A stretch of DNA of 9,494 bases, from NCBI GenBank assembly GCA_964472945.1, contig CAYYNM010000131.1, positions 1-9,494 of the forward strand, in the 5' to 3' direction. The DNA is from QPIN01 sp964472945 (GTDB taxonomy: Bacteria > Pseudomonadota > Gammaproteobacteria > Methylococcales > Methylomonadaceae). Position 1 is the first letter of the stretch; each line of letters begins with the position of its first letter. Under the pieces are notes generated by a model that saw nothing but the letters and a program-made list of their open reading frames with translations, did not search any database and had not been told where the DNA came from. The translations under genes were made by a program, and so were the position numbers. Below, in pieces: positions 1-7,689 of this stretch.

Positions 1-313
1 TAGACTTACCCTATGGTTTTTAGTATTTTCTGAATTCAAGTTAAAAAAACTGGAATATCGAGTATACAAGGTCTCACCGTTTTTTCATTTAATATGGCGG
101 AGACTCATGGGTAATCAGAAAAGAAAATAGTCTGCTCTACAAAAAAACATGTCTATTAATTTATTAAATTATACTAATATGAAATAATACTATAAACACA
201 ATTTAAAACTAATTGACTTGTATCTGTAACAGAAGGTCAATAAAAAGTATTACATGTTAGCTATACAAGCAAGCAACTAGCTTAAGAAGTAAATATACAG
301 GATAAAATAATCA
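1..313. other. AT-rich leader upstream of the efflux operon, no gene seen
   Basis: No open frame of useful length or recognisable protein relic was found on either strand. The stretch is very AT-rich between about 140 and 313. A TTGACT at 213-218 resembles a -35 box, but no good -10 lies 16-18 bases downstream. The same bases form a short inverted repeat, TTGAC at 213-217 and GTCAA at 236-240, separated by 18 bases, which could be a regulator site but is too short to claim. An AGGA at 299-302 lies 11 bases before the ATG of the adaptor gene and is the probable ribosome binding site. No local regulator gene is visible, so control of the pump cannot be read from this window. Confidence 0.6.
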
Positions 314-1399
314 ATGCAAAAAACTACTGGTAATAAATGGTTAACCCCCACCGTGGCAATATTGTCATTGATATTAGTCATTTTGTTTGCACTGGGTATT
401 ATTGGTGGAGGGGAAAAGATTGCTCCAGGAAATCAACCTTATCAAGGCACTCCCTTACCTAAAGATGCCAAGGTGCTAACATTAAAGAAGCAACTATCGG
501 ATAACTTAATGTCTTGGCCTGGGACTATACGTTCACGTACCATTGCTAAAATAGCCCCCAAATTTAACGCTCGCATCCTGGAAATTAATGTTGATGTCGG
601 AGATGCTGTTAATAAAGGGGATGTACTTGCAAGGCTTGATGAACAGGCTATGCGAGCCGCTTATCAAGAGGCAATAGCAACACATCATGCTGCTATTGCT
701 GAAGCTAAACGAGCATCGGCTGATCAAAGGCGAATCAAGAATTTGTATACAAAAGAAGCGGCTACAAGGCAAAATTATGATGCGGTTGTAGCCAGAGCTA
801 GTGCTGCTAGTGCTGTGGTTAAACGCACTGCCAGTGCGGTGAAAAGAGTGCGTGTTAACCTTAATGAAAATATTTTACGGGCACCCTTTGATAGTACTGT
901 TAGTGAGCGACTTAAACAACCTGGTGATATGGGCTTTCCAAATGATCCTATTATTATTTTGCAAAAAAATGGTGATTTGCGCTTAGAAGCAGCAATACCA
1001 ACACATTGTGCCAAACGTATTACCTTAGGAATGGAAGTTGGTATTCGGATTGATGGCTCAAATAAAAAGATTTCAGGAATTATCAATGAAATTGTCCCAG
1101 AAATTGACCCTCAAACACGCACACAGCTGGTTAAAGCATCAACACCTAATTCAGAAGGCTTAGTAAATGGACTGTTTGCCTGGCTAGAACAAAACTGTGG
1201 TGACTCGCAAAATATTTTAATGATTCCAGAAACTGCTATTTTACATTACGGTCAGTTAGAAGCCGTAAAAATTGTTGAGAATAACCTGGTTTATACTCGC
1301 CATATTCGTACAGGTAAACAATCAGGTGGTAAATTTCAAGTACTGTCTGGCTTACATGAGGGTGAAACAATCATGCTCAATAGTGGATTGCAACAATGA
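314..1399 (+). CDS. RND efflux periplasmic adaptor (HlyD/AcrA-type membrane fusion protein)
   Basis: This is the periplasmic adaptor that links an inner-membrane RND pump to an outer-membrane channel. Residues 12-31 form one hydrophobic N-terminal segment with no lipobox cysteine, so the protein is probably membrane-anchored rather than a lipoprotein. Residues about 72-109 are the first half of a lipoyl-like domain, with the typical pattern GDAVNKGDVLARLD at its end. Residues about 112-182 are an alanine-rich, heptad-like helical hairpin. The second lipoyl half starts at ILRAPFDSTV (187-196) and runs to about 215, and the beta-barrel and membrane-proximal domains follow. The length of 361 residues is normal for the family. 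The ATG at 314 fits with AGGA 11 bases upstream and places the membrane segment right at the N-terminus. The stop overlaps the start of the permease gene in ATGA, which indicates translational coupling. The family is certain; the substrate cannot be inferred. Confidence 0.95.
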   Translation: MQKTTGNKWLTPTVAILSLILVILFALGIIGGGEKIAPGNQPYQGTPLPKDAKVLTLKKQLSDNLMSWPGTIRSRTIAKIAPKFNARILEINVDVGDAVNKGDVLARLDEQAMRAAYQEAIATHHAAIAEAKRASADQRRIKNLYTKEAATRQNYDAVVARASAASAVVKRTASAVKRVRVNLNENILRAPFDSTVSERLKQPGDMGFPNDPIIILQKNGDLRLEAAIPTHCAKRITLGMEVGIRIDGSNKKISGIINEIVPEIDPQTRTQLVKASTPNSEGLVNGLFAWLEQNCGDSQNILMIPETAILHYGQLEAVKIVENNLVYTRHIRTGKQSGGKFQVLSGLHEGETIMLNSGLQQ

Positions 1400-4300
1400 A
1401 CGAAGTACAAAACTCACAAAAAGATACACTGACTATTCGAATAGTTCGGTTATTTACTGTCTCACAACTCCCCCTTTTATTTTTGCTTATTTCACTGCTA
1501 TTAGGTGCAGCCGCATTACTGCTAACCGCGCGTGAAGAAGATCCTCAAATTATTGTTCCAGTAATGGATGTATTTGTAAAATACCCTGGTGCATCGAGTA
1601 AAGAAATCGAAATGCAAGTGACTACCCCATTAGAGGTGTTGCTTAGCCAGATAGATGGGGTGAAAGATGTTTATTCCTCGTCTATGCCGGGCATGGCGGT
1701 TGTAACAGTTCGTTACTATGTCGGCCAGGATATGGAAAATAGTCTGATTAAAACTCGCGATAAAATGCAAGCTAATAAGGATATTATTCCTCCCGGTGTC
1801 ACTCAATGGCTAGTCAAACCAGTTGAAATTGATGACACGCCTATTGTTATGCTGACTTTATCACCACAAAGTGATGCTTATGATTCAATGGGCTTACGTC
1901 GTATTGCTGATGAATTAATTGCACGCTTACGAAGCACTCCTAATGTGGGTAAGAGTTGGGTTGTAGGGGGCGCAGTGAAACAAATTTCAGTTTACCCAGA
2001 CCCAGGTAAATTAGCAGCGCGAGGTATTACATTAGTCGATGTGCAAGATGCATTAGTTAATAATAATGTCAATTTGCAGACGGGAGCTTTTGAGCAAGAT
2101 AACCAGGAAATTCTGGTACAAGCAGGTCCCTTTCTGCAAACTCCCGAACAAGTCGCTGCAACTGTTATCAAAAGTATAAAGGGAAGATTAGTTTATTTAG
2201 CTGATGTTGCTCGTATTATTGATGGCCCTGAAGACCCTGATCACTATACGCGTATAGGTTTTGGCCCCGCAGTCAATAAAATGAATAATATTGGTCATGC
2301 TGTTGGAAACCAAGCTGTAACAGGTGAAGAAAGGGAAATGGTCACTATTGCTATTGCCAAACGCAAAGGCAGTAATGCCGTTAGCGTAGCAGAGCAAGTA
2401 TTAGCCTTAACCAAATCATTACAGGGCACTCTAATTCCTGATGATGTGTTAATCACAGTCAGTCGAAATTATGGCGAAACTGCTGATCATAAGGTCAACG
2501 AGTTAGTGATGCACCTAAGTATAGCCATTCTGACCATCACTGTTCTGTTAGCGTTGACACTAGGCTTTAAGGAATCACTTATTGTCTCCATTGCCGTACC
2601 GATGACTTTTGCCATTACATTGTTCTGTGACCTGGTTTTTGGCTACACCATCAACCGTGTCACCCTATTTGCATTAATCTTATCGTTAGGTTTGCTGGTA
2701 GATGACCCTATTGTTGATGTGGAAAATATACATAGACACTACAAACTACAAAAGGAACCCCCATTACGGGCCTTGTTAACAGCGGTTGATGAGGTTAGGC
2801 CTCCCACCATTCTGGCGACATTCGCAGTTATTCTGTCCTTCCTGCCGATGTTTTATATCACCGGTATGATGGGGCCTTATATGGCTCCTATGGCATTTAA
2901 TGTCCCTATTGCTATGTTGTTATCATTGATTATTGCATTTACTGTAACCCCTTGGGCCTGTTATCGCATGCTAAAAAATGATTACGGCAAAGGTAATGAC
3001 AAACCTTTTGAACTGAAGAAAACCTTTGGTTTCCGGCTTTATCAATCCATTTTACAGCCAATAATTACTACACCTGCACGTTCTCGCTGGTTTTTATTCG
3101 TTATATTCCTAGCTTTTGTTGGTGCCACCATGCTTGCTGTCACTCGTGTAGTTCCATTGAAACTACTACCCTTTGATAACAAAAATGAGTTGCAATTGAT
3201 TATTGATATGCCACGAGGTTCAACGCTAGAAGATACTGACAGGGTAGCTAAAGTACTTGGACATTACTTATCCACTGTTAATGAAATTACTGATTATGAA
3301 AGTTATATCGGTTTAGCTTCTCCTATGGATTTTAATGGGATGGTTCGTCATTACTATTTACGCCGTGGGAGTTATGTCGGTGATATTCGCATAAACCTCT
3401 TGCACAAGGCTGAGCGTGAGCAACAATCACATGAAATTGCCTTGAGAATACGGCCTGCAATTGATAAAATTAAACAACAATACGGTGCTAATATTAAAAT
3501 TATCGAGCTTCCCCCCGGCCCTCCCGTGTTATCAACAGTCGTTGCAGAAGTCTATGGCCCGCCAGAAGCAAGCTATTCAGATATTAATCTAGTCTCTGGT
3601 CGTGTTAAAGATGCATTACATAATATTGAGGGTGTAGTAGATATTGATGACTTTGTAGAAGCACCTCAGCAGCAGCTTCAGTTTAATCTAAACCGTAAAC
3701 AAGCAGCAATCAATGGCGTTACTGTTGAACAAGTTGCTCAAACACTTCGGCTTGCACTAGCCGGTGCAAAAACGGGAACTATTCATATTTCTAGCGAACG
3801 ACTTCCCTTTTTTATTAAACTACAATTACCCCGAGAGATGCGTTCATCTGCAAGTGATTTAATGGCACTACGGGTTAGAACTCACGCTGGAAAACTAATT
3901 CCACTCAGTGAAATAGGTACCATGGTTCAGAAAACTGTTGACCAAACGATCTATCATAAGAACCTACAGCGTTTATCCTATATAACCGCTGAAATGGCAG
4001 GACGAAGCCCAGTAGAAGCTATATTTGACCTTAACGACTGGTTAGAGATCAACCCATTACCTCAAGGCTATCATGCTGAAATGTCAGGTGAAGGTGAATG
4101 GAAAATTACTGTCGATGTCTTTAGAGATTTAGGCTTGGCTTTTGCTGCTGCAATGGTGATGATCTATGTACTACTGGTAGGTCAGACTGGCTCCTTAGGT
4201 ATACCACTGATTATGATGATTGCCATCCCTTTAACGGTTATTGGCATTATGCCTGGATTTTGGTTTATTAATCTGTTTACAGAACCAGTAGGACAATACC

Positions 4301-4668
4301 CTAACCCAATATATTTTACGGCAACTGCTATGATTGGCATGATTGCCTTAGCAGGTATCGTAGTCCGTAACTCGATTATATTAGTTGATTTTATTGAGCA
4401 TACCTATAACAGAGACCAACAGATTACTCTCGCGGAGGCGATAATAGAAGCAGGAGCGACTCGATTAAAACCAATTCTTTTAACAGCCGCAGCCGCAGTA
4501 TTTGGAGCCTCAATTATTGTTCTTGACCCCATTTTCTCAGGGCTGGCCTGGAGTTTTGTTTTTGGTATTATAGCTTCAACCCTATTCTCTCTGATTGTTA
4601 TACCTGTAGCATATTATATGATTATGAGGAATAAACCTAAACTGGCAGATATTGAAGAAAAAATATAA
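1396..4668 (+). CDS. RND-family efflux pump permease subunit (HAE1-like/AcrB superfamily)
   Basis: This is an inner-membrane, proton-driven exporter that works as a trimer with the upstream adaptor. The architecture is the classical duplicated one: TM1 at about 25-45, a first periplasmic porter loop to about 370, TM2-TM6 at about 373-525, TM7 at about 565-585, a second periplasmic loop, then TM8-TM12 from about 910. The TM4 motif GLLVDDPIVDVENI carries the paired aspartates D436 and D437 that correspond to the AcrB proton-relay pair. TM10 has LAGIVVRNSIILVDF, with R991 where AcrB has its relay lysine. The stretch REEDPQI after TM1 and AKRKGSNAV in the first loop match a subfamily of RND permeases that I recognise but whose substrates I cannot name. 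At 1090 residues it is slightly longer than AcrB. The start overlaps the adaptor stop by four bases. No TolC-like gene follows, so the outer channel must come from elsewhere. The drug, metal or lipid substrate is unknown. Confidence 0.96.
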   Translation: MNEVQNSQKDTLTIRIVRLFTVSQLPLLFLLISLLLGAAALLLTAREEDPQIIVPVMDVFVKYPGASSKEIEMQVTTPLEVLLSQIDGVKDVYSSSMPGMAVVTVRYYVGQDMENSLIKTRDKMQANKDIIPPGVTQWLVKPVEIDDTPIVMLTLSPQSDAYDSMGLRRIADELIARLRSTPNVGKSWVVGGAVKQISVYPDPGKLAARGITLVDVQDALVNNNVNLQTGAFEQDNQEILVQAGPFLQTPEQVAATVIKSIKGRLVYLADVARIIDGPEDPDHYTRIGFGPAVNKMNNIGHAVGNQAVTGEEREMVTIAIAKRKGSNAVSVAEQVLALTKSLQGTLIPDDVLITVSRNYGETADHKVNELVMHLSIAILTITVLLALTLGFKESLIVSIAVPMTFAITLFCDLVFGYTINRVTLFALILSLGLLVDDPIVDVENIHRHYKLQKEPPLRALLTAVDEVRPPTILATFAVILSFLPMFYITGMMGPYMAPMAFNVPIAMLLSLIIAFTVTPWACYRMLKNDYGKGNDKPFELKKTFGFRLYQSILQPIITTPARSRWFLFVIFLAFVGATMLAVTRVVPLKLLPFDNKNELQLIIDMPRGSTLEDTDRVAKVLGHYLSTVNEITDYESYIGLASPMDFNGMVRHYYLRRGSYVGDIRINLLHKAEREQQSHEIALRIRPAIDKIKQQYGANIKIIELPPGPPVLSTVVAEVYGPPEASYSDINLVSGRVKDALHNIEGVVDIDDFVEAPQQQLQFNLNRKQAAINGVTVEQVAQTLRLALAGAKTGTIHISSERLPFFIKLQLPREMRSSASDLMALRVRTHAGKLIPLSEIGTMVQKTVDQTIYHKNLQRLSYITAEMAGRSPVEAIFDLNDWLEINPLPQGYHAEMSGEGEWKITVDVFRDLGLAFAAAMVMIYVLLVGQTGSLGIPLIMMIAIPLTVIGIMPGFWFINLFTEPVGQYPNPIYFTATAMIGMIALAGIVVRNSIILVDFIEHTYNRDQQITLAEAIIEAGATRLKPILLTAAAAVFGASIIVLDPIFSGLAWSFVFGIIASTLFSLIVIPVAYYMIMRNKPKLADIEEKI

Positions 4669-4704
4669 TGTTGCTACAAAATAAACTTATCACAACTTGA
4701 AAAT

Positions 4705-4774
4705 TGTAGAGCTGACTTTAGTCCGCAATCACTATCATAAATTGCATCTATGGTGGACTGAAGTCCGCCTTACA
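4705..4774. repeat. Long imperfect inverted repeat with self-palindromic arms; possible terminator or dispersed repeat
   Basis: The arms at 4705-4726 and 4753-4774 are 22 bases each with a 26-base loop. By hand pairing, 17 Watson-Crick and 3 G-U pairs form, with only an A/C and a U/C mismatch. Each arm is also nearly palindromic on its own: GACTTTAGTC at 4714-4723 and GGACTGAAGTCC at 4755-4766. The block can therefore fold as one long stem or two short ones. It is GC-richer than its surroundings. It lies 36 bases after the permease stop, and TTTTTT follows at 4784-4789, nine bases past the stem. It could end transcription of the efflux operon, but its form also resembles a dispersed palindromic (REP/MITE-like) element. 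Only one copy is present in the window. Confidence 0.6.
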
Positions 4775-4817
4775 GCGATTACCTTTTTTAATCAACCTGT
4801 GGTGGTTCGTATATAAC

Positions 4818-4900
4818 CATGTAAACTTATATGTCTATTTAATATAGCTTACCTGCAATACCTTAATAGTCATGTAAGCTTATTCCTGATTTATATAGCT
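4818..4900. repeat. Spaced imperfect direct repeat upstream of ftsH
   Basis: Two related copies lie at 4818-4849 and 4871-4900, starting 53 bases apart. Both begin CATGTAARCTTAT and both end ATATAGCT, with a less similar middle and a two-base length difference. The second copy ends 33 bases before the protease start codon. The positions would suit a duplicated operator or an old local duplication. The high AT content makes some of the match expected by chance. Confidence 0.4.
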
Positions 4901-4920
4901 AAAAAACCACAGTGCAATGA

Positions 4921-4925
4921 AAGGA
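4921..4925 (+). promoter_or_regulatory. Ribosome binding site of the FtsH gene
   Basis: AAGGA lies eight bases before the ATG at 4934, the best-placed Shine-Dalgarno sequence in the window. It supports the long N-terminus of the protease, including about 30 polar residues before the first membrane segment. Confidence 0.7.
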
Positions 4926-4933
4926 CTGTTTCC

Positions 4934-6835
4934 ATGAAAAAATCCAATTTTGATTTAAAAGATAATAAACCAAACATTGAAATAAACAAACCTGATGAAC
5001 AAGACAAGTGGAATAATCAAGGTATTAGCTTGTGGTTCTACTTTGTTTTTATGTTGCTGTCACTTTATCTTTGGCAAGGCTTTAAACAGCATCAACAGCA
5101 AGAAATCCCATACAGTGAATTTCTTCAGAAAATGCATAAAGGGGAAATAGAAGAAGCTGTTGTCACAGATAAAATTATTTCAGGAAAACTCAGCACACCA
5201 GCAACTGATATTGATGGTGTTACTAATAATTCAATGCCTCATTACTTCACTACAGTGCCACTATTTAATAATGAATTAGCCAATGAACTTGAAAAAAATG
5301 GGGTGAAATATACGGTTCGACAAAATAATAACTGGTTAAGTACATTTATTTTCAGTTGGGTTTTACCTTTTGGCTTACTGTTTTTATTTTGGAATTGGAT
5401 GGCAAAGCGTATGGGGACTGGTGCGCAAAGTTTTTTGAATATTGGTGGGAATCGTGTTCGCATTCACTCTGATGAGGGTAATAAAACCACCTTTAAAGAT
5501 GTTGCAGGGGTTGAAGATGCCAAGCAAGAACTCTCTGAATGCATTGATTTCCTTAAAGATCCCACGTTAATTCAGCATCTTGGAGGTCGCATGCCTAAAG
5601 GCGTATTACTCGTTGGCCTTCCTGGGACAGGTAAAACCTTATTAGCGCGTGCAGTTGCAGGAGAGGCTGAGGTTCCTTTTTTTAATATAAGTGGTTCAGA
5701 ATTTATACAAATGTTTGTCGGGGTCGGTGCCGCAAGAGTACGAGATATGTTTGACCAAGCCAGGGAAAAGGCCCCTTGTATTATTTTTATCGATGAGTTA
5801 GATGCAATAGGTGCTTCACGAGGTATGGGGCCTGCTATGGGTGGCCACGATGAACGGGAGCAGACCCTCAATCAATTATTGACTGAAATGGATGGTTTTG
5901 ACCCCTCTTCTGGCGTTATTGTTATGGCTGCCACTAACCGGCCAGAAATTCTGGATAAAGCTTTATTGCGTGCTGGCCGGTTTGACCGTCAAATTGTTGT
6001 AGATAAGCCAGACCTTGTAGCGCGTATTGCTATACTCAAACTACATACAGCTAATATGCTGATAGATCAAGATATTGAGCTTAAAGTAATTGCTCAGCGT
6101 ACTCCTGGATTTGTGGGTGCTGATTTAGCCAACATTGCAAATGAAGCCGCTATTCTGGCAGTACGTGAGCATCATACAAGTATTTCTATGCAAGATTTTG
6201 AAGCTGCTATAGACCGTGTTATTGCTGGCCCCGAGAAAAAGCATCGGGCATTAAATTTAGTAGAAAAAAAACGTGTTGCTTATCATGAATCAGGCCATAC
6301 CTTAGTTGCTGAAAGTGTTCCAACTGCCGAGCCAGTACATAAGGTTTCTATTATTCCTCGTGGCATAGCTGCTTTAGGGTATACCCTACAGTTACCGACT
6401 CAAGAGAAGTTTTTATCAACTGAAAAAGAATTAAAAGATCAAATTGCTATTTTAATGGGGGGACGAGTTGCTGAAGAACTTGTTTATAAAGATGTTTCCA
6501 GTGGTGCTTCTAATGACCTGGAGCGTGCCACAGAAATTGCTCACGGAATGGTCACACAACTTGGAATGAGTAAAAAACTAGGGCCAATAACTTTTGGAAA
6601 AAGACAACAGTTAATGTATTTGGGGGTTCAAGGGGCTGAAGAAAAAAATTATAGTGAAGAAACTTCCCGGCTTATTGACAGTGAAGTTAAGATATTGATC
6701 GAAGAGGGGTACCAAACAGCGACTCAAATTCTTACCGAGAAAAGTAAGCTACTGGATAAATTAGCCGCCTTACTGGAGCAAAAGGAAGTATTAACAGGTG
6801 AAGAAGTTATTGCTGTTATTAATCAAAATAATTAA
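4934..6835 (+). CDS. ftsH: ATP-dependent zinc metalloprotease FtsH (probable accessory paralogue)
   Basis: This is an inner-membrane AAA+ protease that extracts and degrades membrane and soluble proteins. A polar N-terminal extension of about 30 residues precedes TM1 (about 32-49). A periplasmic domain (50-133), TM2 (134-155), the AAA module and the peptidase domain follow. Visible motifs are Walker A GLPGTGKT (228-235), the pore loop FVG (261-263), Walker B IIFIDE (283-288), the second region of homology with R349 and R352, and HESGH (451-455) with D528 as the likely third zinc ligand. The length of 633 residues is normal, so the enzyme appears complete. The stretch RGIAALGYTLQLPT and the neighbouring DEREQTLNQLL match, from family knowledge, FtsH proteins found as second copies rather than the E. 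coli housekeeping type. The rlmE/folP neighbourhood of housekeeping ftsH is absent. Oddities are L229 for the usual proline in Walker A, and A347 for the usual proline before GRFDR. The protein family is certain; the paralogue status is inferred. Confidence 0.96.
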   Translation: MKKSNFDLKDNKPNIEINKPDEQDKWNNQGISLWFYFVFMLLSLYLWQGFKQHQQQEIPYSEFLQKMHKGEIEEAVVTDKIISGKLSTPATDIDGVTNNSMPHYFTTVPLFNNELANELEKNGVKYTVRQNNNWLSTFIFSWVLPFGLLFLFWNWMAKRMGTGAQSFLNIGGNRVRIHSDEGNKTTFKDVAGVEDAKQELSECIDFLKDPTLIQHLGGRMPKGVLLVGLPGTGKTLLARAVAGEAEVPFFNISGSEFIQMFVGVGAARVRDMFDQAREKAPCIIFIDELDAIGASRGMGPAMGGHDEREQTLNQLLTEMDGFDPSSGVIVMAATNRPEILDKALLRAGRFDRQIVVDKPDLVARIAILKLHTANMLIDQDIELKVIAQRTPGFVGADLANIANEAAILAVREHHTSISMQDFEAAIDRVIAGPEKKHRALNLVEKKRVAYHESGHTLVAESVPTAEPVHKVSIIPRGIAALGYTLQLPTQEKFLSTEKELKDQIAILMGGRVAEELVYKDVSSGASNDLERATEIAHGMVTQLGMSKKLGPITFGKRQQLMYLGVQGAEEKNYSEETSRLIDSEVKILIEEGYQTATQILTEKSKLLDKLAALLEQKEVLTGEEVIAVINQNN

Positions 6836-6857
6836 TAATATTTAGCGTAAATATTAT
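6835..6857. terminator. Possible bidirectional terminator between convergent genes
   Basis: The sequence is a perfect inverted repeat with ten-base arms, ATAATATTTA and TAAATATTAT, around a GCG loop. It spans the 18-base gap between the protease stop (6833-6835) and the stop of the minus-strand gene (6854-6856), overlapping both ends. The stem is almost entirely A/T, so it is weak, and a clear T-run is missing on either side. Its position argues for a role in ending both transcripts. Confidence 0.4.
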
Positions 6858-7645
6858 GTAGTAGTACCAACAGCCTTATTTTGACATAAGGCTGCTATTT
6901 CTGTTAGCTTTGGCACCTGTAAGTCAGCTTGTTCTGCATAATTTAATACTCGGTTTAACCGCGATAATGCACTGCGGCCCAGACAATACCGATCTGGGCA
7001 GTCTTTAATTCCTTCTACCATCCCATTTACTAATTTTTCATAAGATAATTTTTGGCCTGTTAGAGATTCTTGTATAAGAATTACCTCCTGTGCAATTTCT
7101 CTAGCTAATGTCTGATGCAAAGACCATAAATCACCTACTGTACAATTATTGACTAAGCCAGCAATATTAACAGTTAGTATATAAACAGCTTTTCTCACCA
7201 ATTCATATAATAACTGTTGTTCCGTTTTCAATATGGGTGCTGGTACACCAATGGCTTGTAATGCCTCAGAAATTACCGCGGCATTCGGGCCAAAACTGGG
7301 GGACTGTAAAATATTAGTTAACTCTAAGGTTTTCTTTTTTTCAAACCAGACAACAGTTACTGTTGGTTTTTCTATCTGATGTTTCTGCCAGTCACGGGGT
7401 AATAATTCATTTTGTACCAAAGCAACTTTGTCAGACCACGCTTCTGGTAACTTCTGCAACACCGAATGAAGTTCAGTTTCTTGCACAGTCACTAAAACCA
7501 GTTTAGGTGTTGGAATCTGCAGGCTCTCTTCAGCCATATTCATCGTCCGTGTAATCGGATATACAGGATAACCACAACGAAGAAAACCACGTGAAAAAAC
7601 AGCTGCCAACTCACCAATACCGATAATAACAATAGATTCTTTCAT
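6854..7645 (-). CDS. Ketopantoate-reductase-like NAD(P)-binding Rossmann protein
   Basis: The protein is 263 residues long and is predicted to be cytoplasmic. The N-terminus, IVIIGIGELAAVFSRG, is a beta-strand, glycine loop (G9-x-G11) and helix typical of a dinucleotide-binding Rossmann fold. The C-terminal half (about 143-252) is helical. Its pattern, ending YAEQADLQVPKLTEI, resembles the C-terminal domain of 2-dehydropantoate 2-reductase (PanE), where a hydroxyl-acid-type substrate binds. However, the segment aligned to the PanE catalytic-lysine helix reads YELVRKAVYILTVN, and the canonical lysine and asparagine pattern is not kept. The protein is also shorter than PanE (about 300 residues). 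Reductase activity on ketopantoate is therefore doubtful. The gene follows the HPP-CBS gene by 44 bases on the same strand and is probably co-transcribed with it. The ATG has no good Shine-Dalgarno sequence, but it starts right at the Rossmann strand. The fold call is fairly sure; the function is unknown. Confidence 0.75.
   Translation of the reverse strand: MKESIVIIGIGELAAVFSRGFLRCGYPVYPITRTMNMAEESLQIPTPKLVLVTVQETELHSVLQKLPEAWSDKVALVQNELLPRDWQKHQIEKPTVTVVWFEKKKTLELTNILQSPSFGPNAAVISEALQAIGVPAPILKTEQQLLYELVRKAVYILTVNIAGLVNNCTVGDLWSLHQTLAREIAQEVILIQESLTGQKLSYEKLVNGMVEGIKDCPDRYCLGRSALSRLNRVLNYAEQADLQVPKLTEIAALCQNKAVGTTT
6871..6894. terminator. Hairpin inside the 3' end of the minus-strand Rossmann gene
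   Basis: CAGCCTTA and TAAGGCTG form a perfect eight-base stem around an eight-base loop, 35 bases past the protease stop. It is stronger than the AT-rich repeat at the stop codons and could act on the plus-strand transcript, with CTATTTCTGTT following. It lies within codons of the opposite gene and has no clean T-run, so chance or coding constraint is possible. Confidence 0.3.
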
Positions 7646-7689
7646 AAGTTTAATTTTAATTTTTTACTTTCTATACCGTTATTTACTTT

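Larger units (their letters stand above)
4669..4933. other. Structured intergenic spacer between the RND operon and ftsH
   Basis: This 265-base spacer contains no gene. Its left half holds a long imperfect hairpin repeat, described separately, followed by a run of six T at 4784-4789. Its right half holds two spaced copies of a roughly 30-base AT-rich sequence. The final bases carry the ribosome binding site of the protease gene. The length and the presence of a hairpin suggest that the protease gene has its own promoter rather than reading through from the efflux operon, but no convincing -35/-10 pair could be picked out. Confidence 0.5.

Noticed and set aside
70..112. GTCTC near 70 and GAGAC near 109 as a terminator of an upstream gene
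   Set aside because: Only five base pairs plus a broken extension, a long AT-rich loop and no following T-run; no upstream gene end is visible.
213..241. TTGACT at 213-218 as the -35 box of the efflux operon promoter
   Set aside because: The hexamer 17 bases downstream is GTCAAT, a poor -10; better AT-rich hexamers lie 20 or more bases away. The five-base inverted repeat it belongs to is too short to call an operator.
1272..1535. 87-codon plus-strand frame across the adaptor/permease junction
   Set aside because: It lies in another frame over two clearly real genes and has no recognisable protein character.
4917..4937. Six-codon frame MKGLFP overlapping the ftsH start by ATGA, as a coupled leader peptide
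   Set aside because: It has no ribosome binding site of its own. Its AAGGA is simply the ribosome binding site of ftsH.
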